Shown here piece by piece: positions 12,401 through 21,300 of a stretch of DNA of 64,000 nucleotides (positions within the stretch are counted from its first letter, which is position 1; each line of letters opens with the position of its first letter). The stretch covers positions 3,396,430 to 3,460,429 of the forward strand of contig NW_019091362.1 in assembly GCF_001949145.1 (NCBI RefSeq), in the 5' to 3' direction. The DNA comes from Acanthaster planci. Taxonomy: Eukaryota > Echinodermata > Asteroidea > Valvatida > Acanthasteridae. The translations under genes and the position numbers were made by a program. Below the pieces are notes generated by a model. That model was not told where the DNA came from. It searched no databases and worked only from the letters and a program-made list of their open reading frames with translations.

Positions 12401-14574
12401 GAAAGGAATCTCAACAGAAATATGGGTGTGGCTAAAATCTGGGACAGCATGTCACACTCAAAATCTGTGGTTCTTGGTATGTGGTGAGCATATTGAGTTA
12501 GTGTCTGAGAATCTAGAATGTTCCTTTTATCGCAGTGCAGTACAGATGGAGCCAAGCAGTGGTCTCAGCATGAACATGCTGTGCCGTTTGCATTCCCATC
12601 AGTGGGCAAAGTTCTCGTCTCAGAACACATTGGGCCTATTACATGCAGTTTGTTAAGCTCAAAAACATTTGGATTGCATGGAAAGGGTTCTTGGTCAGAC
12701 CAGGTTGCTAAACACTGTGTTATGCATTGTACGTTGCTCGTGGTTGGTTCCCATATAAGTTTGGTGTGACATTATGAAAATTGCCCAGCTAGATTTTCTC
12801 TTAATCTCTTCATGCTGGAAGATGTACACATGATCTGGCTGTCTGCACACACAGGCATATCCAACTTACCTCTGGCAGATGTCTAAACATTCTAAACCTC
12901 ATCTTGTTTTGTACACACAAAGAAAGAAGGCAAACCCTGTACTGAACTTAAACTTTGGGGCTGTGCATTGCCTGTTGTATCAGCAAGTATTGTTTGCCCT
13001 GCGGTGTGCTCGAGTATTGAACAAAAATGAAGTTGCAGTACGAAATATCGTACAAATACTGTTCAAGTGACTCTTTTGAACCTTGGATTTTTTGGGGGAG
13101 AGGGGTGTAAAGCTGTACATAAAAAAAATTAACCACTATTTTTTTTTTTTATCATAGTTTGTGGCTAAAGGCAATACCATCCGCAAGTGATTTAAAAACT
13201 CCATGAAATTGGAGCCAGCTGTTCCTAGGCAGCTTTAGTGAGAACAGGACGTGTGTTCCAAATAGAAGTTTGTAATAAGTGGTATTACTGGTTGAAAGAT
13301 TTCAGTTTTGCAAGTTTCAAGACACCTTTCAAAATTGACTGAGTAGCGGGCTTTCCTCTGAAAATCCCAACACCTTTAGGTTTGTGTGAGAAGAGCTCTT
13401 TGGTGTCTTAATCCAATTGCATTTGTTTCTTCTCCGTCTGTAGGTGCTTGTCCTATGCTTTGCAGTCTTCCTTGGTGGCTGGTCTCCACAGTCCCTCTTT
13501 GGCAACTCCAACCTTCCCAAGATGCCCTCGACACCCGGCCCACAGTACGGACCCTTTCCGAGCAGTTACTACGCCAGCATGCACTACCATGACAACCTGA
13601 AGAAAGAGGCTAAGACAGCTGGTCAGTCTGGCATCCCCTATGGACCGGAGCAACACTATGGCCCCTACTACGGCCCTTATATCTCTCCAAGTGGTCAGTG
13701 TCAAGCATTTCTGCTTTGAATTTGTTTCTTACTCAGTGTTTAAAATCCCAATACCTTTAAAAAGAATGTACTCAGCAATTTTGAAATGAGGCAAAAGGAG
13801 AGAGTTAGAAGCAAGCAATCTTGATGGCTAGTTAATTGTTCCAACATTAAATTATAGTGATGGTTTTCCTTCAATTGACCAACCAGTTTACAGGTCATTG
13901 CCTCCTATCAAAATGATCCTGAAAAGTAGCTTCTTTTTTATAAAATAGACTGAATTCATGTGAGTCCCTCTACAGAAGGAGGTCTCATGTGTTTTGCAGC
14001 AATACCTTTCTGGGAATAATTTTGCTCTGCCCACAAGTACCCTGAAATGTTCTTTCAATGTTTTCAGTAAATTCTCTATACCCTGCAGGTCAGATTAAAG
14101 TTTAAAAAATGCACAGAATAAATTGTGTAGCAAGAGAGCAACTTGGTATTAAATTTACATTTAAGCTTGGAATGTGTACCAAGTTTGTTTGTAATCTTTG
14201 TTTGTTTTTCCATTGTTGATTTTGTAGTACGATCCTCAAGAATGCTCTTTTCCAACGATGACAGCGAACTCGACCAGAAACCGCCCCCTAACTACCCCTA
14301 CATGGAACGGATGAACCCCCTGGACCATGGCCTGGCAACGTCAGCCAGCGACAGCGCTCTGCGCAACAGGAAACTAATGGTGCCTCGTCAGCACCCGGAG
14401 ACAAACACCATGGCCACCACCGGATCATTCCTTGGCAGCCAAGGGTCAGGGGTCAATCCTGCCGAGGCTGAAGGCTTAGTAGGTTTGCAGGCTGTGATGC
14501 ACCCGGACATTGAGGCCCAATTAGTTGCCATGGATTCGGTGACCAGACTGACAAACAACTCCAAGAACAAGTAA
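6278..14574 (+). CDS. CREB3L: CREB3L1/CREB3L2-type ER-anchored bZIP transcription factor (5' partial, 8 exons)
   Basis: Joined exons: 6278-6464, 7183-7440, 7770-8023, 8580-8726, 10390-10448, 11248-11413, 13444-13693, 14228-14574; every junction is GT-AG and phase-consistent, giving 555 visible residues. CREB3L factors sit in the ER membrane; on stress or secretory demand they move to the Golgi, are cut by S1P and S2P, and the N-terminal bZIP half activates secretory and matrix genes. Visible in order: IQAEHSYSL block (exon 2), acidic activation region with KSEP and KVEP sumoylation-like motifs (exon 3), [14 protein letters not shown] (exon 4), [19 protein letters not shown] box (exon 5), bZIP basic region [18 protein letters not shown], a zipper with heptads L-F-L-M-L-L, TCLM leading into a hydrophobic transmembrane segment (exon 8), and a luminal tail with an S1P-like RMLF. 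These match vertebrate CREB3L1/L2 closely. Length resembles human CREB3L2 (520 aa). The first exon is missing. Introns over 300 bp show nothing except a foldback at 9264-9423. Confidence 0.95.
7183..7440 (+). CDS. CREB3L: CREB3L exon 3 (activation region)
   Basis: Acceptor CCCTCACAG|ATGAAC, donor CAACG|GTATTG. The junction codon G|AT restores Asp. It is rich in Pro, Asp and Glu and has two psi-K-x-E-like motifs (IIKSEP and IKVEP), which correspond to the KTEP and KLEP sites of vertebrate CREB3L2. Confidence 0.88.
7770..8023 (+). CDS. CREB3L: CREB3L exon 4 (LPPTPPSS / SDSEGG region)
   Basis: Acceptor CTTTTCTAG|GGGGAA, donor ACACAG... CAG|GTGGGA, leaving phase 0. It encodes [18 protein letters not shown], near-identical in pattern to human CREB3L2. 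A second, also in-phase acceptor (GGCCACAG|GACTTG, exon start 7839) would shorten the exon by 69 bases; the upstream one has the better pyrimidine tract. Confidence 0.82.
8580..8726 (+). CDS. CREB3L: CREB3L exon 5 (conserved pre-bZIP box)
   Basis: Acceptor CACTCTGCAG|AGATTA, donor AATAAA|GTGAGT; exactly 49 codons, phase 0 at both ends. It encodes [34 protein letters not shown] and VRRKIKNK. This is the signature box immediately before the basic region in CREB3L proteins and CrebA. Confidence 0.95.
9264..9423. repeat. Foldback MITE-like element in CREB3L intron 5
   Basis: The left arm (TTCACAATAGTGCGCCTC, then GGTTGCAA and GCCAATCAC) pairs with the reverse complement of the right arm (TTCACGATAGTGCACCTC, then GTTTGCAA and GCCAATCAC). 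Arms are about 55-60 bp at roughly 80% identity by eye, around a short centre. A reading frame spans it but has no family resemblance. Confidence 0.6.
10390..10448 (+). CDS. CREB3L: CREB3L exon 6 (bZIP basic region)
   Basis: Acceptor CTGTCCCAG|ATCTCG, donor AGAAA|GTAAGT. The 59-bp exon encodes [19 protein letters not shown], the DNA-contacting basic helix. Human CREB3L2 has [19 protein letters not shown] at this place. Two leftover bases join the next exon to make Lys. Confidence 0.97.
11248..11413 (+). CDS. CREB3L: CREB3L exon 7 (leucine zipper)
   Basis: Acceptor CCCCAACAG|AATGGA, donor TTAATG|GTAAAA. It encodes the zipper [20 protein letters not shown] followed by [19 protein letters not shown] and ends in STQSSTCLM, the motif just before the transmembrane helix in CREB3L1/L2. 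Heptad positions are occupied by Leu, Phe, Leu, Met, Leu, Leu. Confidence 0.96.
13444..13693 (+). CDS. CREB3L: CREB3L exon 8 (transmembrane segment)
   Basis: Acceptor CGTCTGTAG|GTGCTT, donor CAAGTG|GTCAGT. It opens with [13 protein letters not shown], equivalent to VVVLCFAVAFGSF of human CREB3L2, so CLM|V continues the membrane anchor across the junction. The rest is a Pro/Tyr/Gly-rich luminal stretch ([16 protein letters not shown]) that I do not recognise from vertebrates. Confidence 0.92.
14228..14574 (+). CDS. CREB3L: CREB3L exon 9 (luminal C-terminus and stop)
   Basis: Acceptor GATTTTGTAG|TACGAT; the split codon G|TA gives Val, producing SVRSSRMLF, aligned with SVVRSRNLL of human CREB3L2. 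RMLF (14239-14250) fits the S1P pattern R-x-hydrophobic-x. The tail ends TNNSKNK with an N-x-S glycosylation sequon, then TAA. Confidence 0.93.
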
Positions 14575-15767
14575 CAATTTCTCCCCATGATCAGTAAAAA
14601 TTGGATTAAAACTGACCAGTTTTCATCAGATGGTGAAATCTGTTGTGTTGATGTACTTTTGCAGCTTTACAAAAAAAAAATTGTCTTAACAATTGGTGCC
14701 AATATGAGTATTAATAAGAGTAAGCACTCCATGATAATGGTCTTACATCCTGTTTATCCTGCCTGTAAGTTAAGTGAATGCTGCTTATCAAATTTTTATA
14801 AAACCTTATGTACAACCTAAATTTTCCTCAGAAGAATATCACAAAAAGTAACTCTAAAAACTACTTCCATCATTATTTAAGACTAAAAGGGCCAAACAAT
14901 GGTGCAGGGCATAGTGTTAAAAAATCATGCTTTGGGATACGTTTGTGATAGATCAAGGTTGAACAGTTCAAGCTATTTGTGCCTTTAAAACAAAAACCTT
15001 GGAGCTTTATTTTTTATCAACCGAACACATTGGTTGGTTCTAATTCATCCCTTTTGTGTTTATTTAACAGTACTGTAAGTCGAAAGAATTCCCTAAGAAT
15101 CCTTAAAGATTCCAAGACAGTAAATGTAAAGTCTGGGGAATTAAGTGCCTTGTTTGCTTAAAATCAACTAGCATCTAAGTGTTAAGTTCGCTGTGGATAA
15201 TTTAGTCTGGCTTTAATGCCTCCTGCATGTTACAGTTTAGGCTTCAGACCCTGCAACTTGGATATATATTAATTACCTCACCTGGTTGTCTCACCGGTTC
15301 GTCAGGTTTTAAGACTGTGAATTGATGGGGCTGTGTAAGATCTGTAGAGGAGAGCAAAGATTAAGACTACTCTGATTCACTGATTGGATGGGATGTTTCT
15401 TTAAAGACTAGGACAATAATTTATTCCTACAAATTGTGTCAGTATTATTCCACTGCATAGAATGAACAGTGAAAACAACATTGGAAGATATATGTTCTCT
15501 ATGATAAATTCAATTGTGATCCAATTTTGGTCCTATTAAGTAATATTTTCTGTTGGCAGCAAACAGCTTCTTTTTTTTTTTTCATTTTATATTTTATCAA
15601 AAGGCAAGTAGCAGGCTTTCTCTGGTGGAGTTCTTAATTTTGAAACAATACATTTTGATTTGAAGTGGCAAAAAGGAAAAGGCTTTGGACGAGTTGTGGG
15701 CTTCCAGCTTTAAATTAGAATGCACATGTATTTAGTGTTTACCATTCAAGTATTGGGTTGTGACTTA

Positions 15768-15886
15768 GGCCGTGTCCGAAACGGGCTTCCAGAGCTACGG
15801 CTAGGTCTATTGTCTACGCGTCTCCGCACATTTCTAATGGAGTGAAGACCTAGACCTAGTTCTAGACAAGAGATTTGGATGCAGCC
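15768..15886. repeat. Imperfect foldback element, about 119 bp
   Basis: The left end (GGCCGTGTCCGAAAC...CTACGGCTAGGTCT) and the reverse complement of the right end (GGCTGCATCCAAATC...CTAGGTCTAGGTCT) are co-linear and about 60% identical, best at the inner CTAGGTCT/AGACCTAG arms. It looks like a decayed MITE. Confidence 0.42.
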
Positions 15887-16412
15887 CCAGAGAGAAATAA
15901 GCCAGTCTGATGTAATCTGATGAAATTAACTACTGCTTTAACTTTGATAGAGATGCCAGCTTGTGTCATTTCTGAAAAATAGTTTTTGTTATCTTAAAAG
16001 GGAATTCAAAGGATGAAATGGGAGACTATCCCTCCAAATGTAAATAATGCGGTATAATTCAGAGGCATGTTAGCATTTTAAACTAGAACCTCTGTTGTGC
16101 TAGGCATCTTTGTATGTCACTTTAATCTCACTTTTTATCGGTGAAAGCAACCTGCTTAGTCCAATCATTTTGTATTTTCCTTGTTTCTTTTTTGTGCATG
16201 CTTCTTATGAAGTGTCAGGATTTAATTTGATTTTGAAATGTTTTTTAAAAATTCTTTTTCCTTGTAGCTATTTTCAGTCTTGTTCCTGAAGACAGTGAGC
16301 ATTCTTCTCTCTCTTTTGTAAATAGACTATCCACAAATTATTTAAGGAGACCAGACCGGCAGATACAAAGACAACTCAGAGTCAACTGTACGGTCGATTT
16401 ATTGTCCAAAGG

Positions 16413-16622
16413 CAAAAGAGTGAAAAACTCACTTTCCGAAAGAGAGAGTCCCCTATAAAACTACTCCAAAAGAGTGAAAACCACTCACAGAGTGAAAATC
16501 AGTCCAGAAGAGGAACTTAAGCCGAGTCGTCCCTTGTCTCTTAGCCTTCGCAAAAGAGTGGAAATTTCTCCTTTTTGGAGTAGGCCTAGTAATCACTCTT
16601 TTTGAGAGTGAGTTCCTCACTC
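16413..16622. repeat. Clustered CAAAAGAGTG motifs
   Basis: The 10-mer CAAAAGAGTG occurs three times on the + strand (16413, 16467, 16551), with CACAGAGTGAAAA at about 16485, and in inverted form as CACTCTTTTTGAGAGTG (16594-16610) and CTCACTCTTG (about 16617). Spacing is irregular, so this is not a simple tandem array. Confidence 0.5.
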
Positions 16623-16880
16623 TTGTGCAAGTATAAAGACTACTTTTATCCATCCTCACAGCCATTGAATAACACACATCAGAATAATGCTTAAAGAAAG
16701 AAATTATCTCAACTTTCTGGCATATTGTAAAAAAAGAAATAAAGAAATGTATTATTTTGTAAAAAAAAGTCAGTGATTTTTTTTAATTTGTTGGCATTTT
16801 CTGGATTAAATAAGTGTGGAAGGAAGCCCTGGCCGTTAATATGGGAGAGCAGGCGCTGTTTTACCGCCATTTGAGGGAGG

Positions 16881-16906
16881 GGGCGGACCCTTCGCACGTG
16901 ACGTCA
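16881..16906 (+). promoter_or_regulatory. GC-box plus composite E-box/CRE upstream of DMRT gene
   Basis: GGGCGG (16881-16886) is followed by CACGTGACGTCA (16895-16906), in which a palindromic E-box (CACGTG) overlaps a full palindromic CRE (TGACGTCA). Both lie about 1.1 kb before the DMRT start codon and just after the probable end of the CREB3L transcript. CRE-type sites bind bZIP dimers of the CREB/ATF class. Promoter activity is inferred, not seen. Confidence 0.4.
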
Positions 16907-17312
16907 CCTTGTAACTTTCGTTACTGTAGATCCAATATTTTCCAGCTAAAGTTGGGGAAGAGTTGTATCCTCGGTGCAAAATCTTGCTCAATGTTGCTTC
17001 AGTTTTGAATTGAACAAGGGCCCGTTGTATCCAGATGATTACATGTATACATGTACATCAACCAAAATATGATGTCACATGATTGTCCTGGTCAGGAGTG
17101 CTCGAACCCCATTTTCTTATTAAGAAACACTTGAACTGACCAGCATACGACATACACATATAGATAAGGGTACCGACCGCCCACCAGTGAAGACTATTCA
17201 CTACACCATTTTCTATCCCTTGCATTGTAGAGTAGGCCTACTCCTTCCCGGCGAATCGTTTGGCTGTAACTTGAAAGAGAAAAGTAGAAACAGTAAGGAA
17301 GGAAGTTTCGTG

Positions 17313-17426
17313 ATGTCGACCATGCCACCCATTATGCAATCGCAAGAGAGGGTCGGTGTACCGGTGGTACCCAACGCGTTCGTACCGTCGACGGCGCGTC
17401 AGCCGAAGCTAGCTAGGCCTCTTTGA
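17313..17426 (+). other. Candidate upstream ORF in the DMRT leader (37 codons)
   Basis: ATG at 17313 opens a GC-richer frame beginning MSTMPPIMQSQERVG, with VPVVPNAFVPSTARQPK near its end, closed by TGA. Codon composition is unlike its AT-rich surroundings. No good 5' splice site lies inside it, so it is more likely a uORF or leader segment than a coding exon. No homology recognised. Confidence 0.25.
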
Positions 17427-17966
17427 AAAGTGCACAACAATGTCACAGTACTTTCACATCACCAAATGCGGTCACGGCTTTCTCCATTATCTTTCATGTA
17501 AGGTACAATGTAATCAATTTAAGGAATTCTTTGCGTTGAATTGTTAGATCTTGATGAACAGTGTTATGACACTTATTCTGAATTAGGTGTCAGTGTCTGG
17601 AAACATTTCTTGCTTTTCTCGAAGTGTATTTTAGGATTTATGTTTAGGAGGGAAATTGTAAACGTTAAATAGGTCGTCCCTGTGCGACAATGGATCGGTC
17701 CTATTAAATGCAAAGTTCTATCCCACATCCAGGTGCGAAAGCGACGCGTAGTGAACTTGCTGAACCAATCAGAAAGAATGAAGGGGAGTCACTTCAATCA
17801 CGTGTCAAAAAAGTGCAGGGAACCTGAACTTTTGGGGGTGAAAATTCTGAACTTAGATACAGTTTGTATGATTTTTTGTTATAAATTTTCGCACGTAAGT
17901 TACATGTCATTGTCGGGTAAATTGTCGTAATTTATTCGTGTCCGTAGAATTACTTTTTGTTTGGAG

Positions 17967-18314
17967 ATGGGGAAGTCGATCAAAAAGCGTCATGGCTCAA
18001 AGCGTGCGACCGAGAAACGACGTTGTTGTGAAGATCAAGGCGAAGTGGTGGAGTCCACCTCCGACTCACCCATCGGCCCTGGGCGTGATCTGGCCAGAAA
18101 TGTCAAGGGTGCCGGTGAAGCCCCAACTTCCCCAGGAATCCACGGTGATGGTGCGGTCGAGCGAGGTCCTGTCACCGGGTCTCGTTCAGTGACTGCAGGG
18201 AGGGCTCGACCTCCGCCTCCAGGTGCCGGTGACGGGGGAAAAGGTTCGTCGCAGAAACGGAGGGGTCCCCACTGCGCCCGCTGCCGTAGCCATGGTGTAT
18301 TGGTTCCACTCAAG
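17967..18314 (+). CDS. DMRT exon 1 (N-terminus, first half of DM domain)
   Basis: It starts ATG GGG AAG and ends CTCAAG|GTTTGT in phase 0 at the LK|GHK position inside the DM domain. The N-terminal 98 residues are basic, then Gly/Pro-rich (RARPPPPGAGDGG), then the zinc residues of CARCRSHG. Its GC content is clearly above that of the flanking introns. Confidence 0.9.
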
Positions 18315-21300
18315 GTTTGTCGTCTTGACTCATGCTTTCGTTTTCTCTTGTACAGTTACTAGGCCAAGCCTACTTACTTTGTTGGAGCTGGTTGGCTGGT
18401 GCCATCATGCTTTACAGGTTAGGCCTAACTTCACTCTTCGCTTTAGGTAGGAGGCCTTAATCTGCAGGCATTCAAAAAATAAGGCAGCAGGTCTCGTTTA
18501 CCCCCCAGAACAGTAGATCGTTCGCCGCGGAACCTCACAGTTCAGGGTGTAAAAGCCTATTGATATCCTAGGCCTAAGCCTAAAGCCTAAGTCCGACTAA
18601 CTAGCGCTCTGCACATTGCCTTAACATTTCGATATGATCANNNNNNNNNNNNNNNNNNNNNNNNNNNNNNNNNNNNNNNNNNNNNNNNNNNNNNNNNNNN
18701 NNNNNNNNNNNNNNNNNNNNNNNNNNNNNNNNNNNNNNNNNNNNNNNNNNNNNNNNNNNNNNNNNNNNNNNNNNNNNNNNNNNNNNNNNNNNNNNNNNNN
18801 NNNNNNNNNNNNNNNNNNNNNNNNNNNNNNNNNNNNNNNNNNNNNNNNNNNNNNNNNNNNNNNNNNNNNNNNNNNNNNNNNNNNNNNNNNNNNNNNNNNN
18901 NNNNNNNNNNNNNNNNNNNNNNNNNNNNNNNNNNNNNNNNNNNNNNNNNNNNNNNNNNNNNNNNNNNNNNNNNNNNNNNNNNNNNNNNNNNNNNNNNNNN
19001 NNNNNNNNNNNNNNNNNNNNNNNNNNNNNNNNNNNNNNNNNNNNNNNNNNNNNNNNNNNNNNNNNNNNNNNNNNNNNNNNNNNNNNNNNNNNNNNNNNNN
19101 NNNNNNNNNNNNNNNNNNNNNNNNNNNNNNNNNNNNNNNNNNNNNNNNNNNNNNNNNNNNNNNNNNNNNNNNNNNNNNNNNNNNNNNNNNNNNNNNNNNN
19201 NNNNNNNNNNNNNNNNNNNNNNNNNNNNNNNNNNNNNNNNNNNNNNNNNNNNNNNNNNNNNNNNNNNNNNNNNNNNNNNNNNNNNNNNNNNNNNNNNNNN
19301 NNNNNNNNNNNNNNNNNNNNNNNNNNNNNNNNNNNNNNNNNNNNNNNNNNNNNNNNNNNNNNNNNNNNNNNNNNNNNNNNNNNNNNNNNNNNNNNNNNNN
19401 NNNNNNNNNNNNNNNNNNNNNNNNNNNNNNNNNNNNNNNNNNNNNNNNNNNNNNNNNNNNNNNNNNNNNNNNNNNNNNNNNNNNNNNNNNNNNNNNNNNN
19501 NNNNNNNNNNNNNNNNNNNNNNNNNNNNNNNNNNNNNNNNNNNNNNNNNNNNNNNNNNNNNNNNNNNNNNNNNNNNNNNNNNNNNNNNNNNNNNNNNNNN
19601 NNNNNNNNNNNNNNNNNNNNNNNNNNNNNNNNTATATAAGGAGGATCTTCTTCAAGTACTTTTTAAAACCATGTATACTTCTAAAGTATGATATTGGGGT
19701 GATTTTATTCCAGAGCAAAGGACCTTGATGTCGAACTGTTTTAAGAAATATTGCCATAAGAAGTTGTCATACTTCAGACCAGAAAAGTCAACAAACGATA
19801 TTTCTTTATCAAGGAAATATAATGAATACAACTGAATTGTTGAACTTCGTTTAGAAACCTCAGAAGGAATTTTATGCTCTACTGTTATGTATGGGAGTGT
19901 GTTTTTTTTTATCTTCAAGCTCCTTTGGTGGGCCCAAAATTCAAATTAATTGCTAATATTTATGACCAGTTTCATGAGCATCTTTAATTCTAGTGAAGCA
20001 TGACTTCTGATCAAGACAGACTGGGTGCATGCATGTCACCTGAAGTAGACATCTACTCGTGGCCCTATGTGGCACAATATAGATTTTCAGCATCCAGTAA
20101 GGACTGTTGAGTCCTCTCTTTTTCCCCATTTTTTTCAATTTTAGGGACACAAAAAGTTCTGTAATTGGAAGAACTGCAAGTGTGCCAACTGCCAGCTGGT
20201 CATGATGCGTCGGAAGCTGATGGCCCGGATGATTGCCCTCCACCGTCAGCAGGATTTGGAGGCGTTTGCCTTGCAGCAGACTGGCACTGTGCCAACCTGC
20301 TCACTGCCGGGTGACGAGGTACCAGACCCCACAATCAAGAACCTTGGCTCTACTAATGTACCCCTGGTGCAGTCCAGCTCCTCTGTCACAGGCCAGTCTG
20401 CCACAGACTTGCTAAACAACTTTACACAAGGTAAGCATGGACAAAACACTGGCAGAAAACAAAAAAGGGCCTTTCAATTTTATTACTTGTAAAACTATGT
20501 CAAACCTCACTGAGTGTACTATAGCCGTCAAAAATGTTGCATCCTGACTCCACTTTTCTCATCATATATCATCTCACTAAAAGTCAGTCATTACAGAAAT
20601 GCTGGAAAGACACGAATTCTGGACTGAGAAACATTTACTGATGTTGTTGGGAAATACTTAGAAAAGTCTCTTCACTCCCCATAGACTTTGTACACAACTG
20701 CTGACCACCAATTCCCCCCCCCTAAAAAAAGATGAGGTGCCAAAAAAGACCAAAAGATTAGTCTGACTTGCCAGAATCCTCTGATTAACATGGCTTATAC
20801 AAACTATGTCTGCCAAGGTTGGTTGTATCATCCATACACAACTTTCCTCCTGGTCCCGTTAATTTGTTTTCAGTGTTAATGGTTTACATTTCAAGACTGA
20901 GCATAGTTGAGTCGATGCTGCTTCATTTATTAAATTCGAAAAAAGTTCATGAATATTAGTTTGTGGACAAATGAATTAGTTTATATGTAAGGAGTGAATA
21001 CAAAAGATGTACTACTTTTCAAAGCCTTTACAGTGGCAATTTTAGGACATAAATGTGTTGGTTTCACTCCAAATGCTCTGGTCTTAGATAATTGTGCCTA
21101 CATGCGCACTTTGATTCAGATGTGCCCCGTCAATTAATATGTTAAGTACACACTGATGATGTACAGGCTTGAAATTGTAAAGAAGCAGTATTTTGTTTCA
21201 GTGCAGACACTAACGAAGCCGATGAAATTTGTGCAGGTAATCTCCCGTCTGACAGTGTTCAGGCGAGCCCCCACTCCAACATCCAGTGCCAATGGAACAG

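Larger units (their letters stand above)
14575..16760 (+). other. CREB3L: Probable CREB3L 3' UTR
   Basis: Non-coding, AT-rich DNA after the CREB3L stop. The best poly(A) signal I see is AATAAA at 16738-16743, followed by a T-rich tract. It contains an imperfect foldback (15768-15886) and a cluster of CAAAAGAGTG motifs (16413-16622). The true 3' end is not defined by sequence alone and could be nearer the stop. Confidence 0.4.

Noticed and set aside
18621-19757. Very long open frames on both strands
   Set aside because: They consist almost entirely of untranslated N; only the flanking LINE remnant is real sequence.
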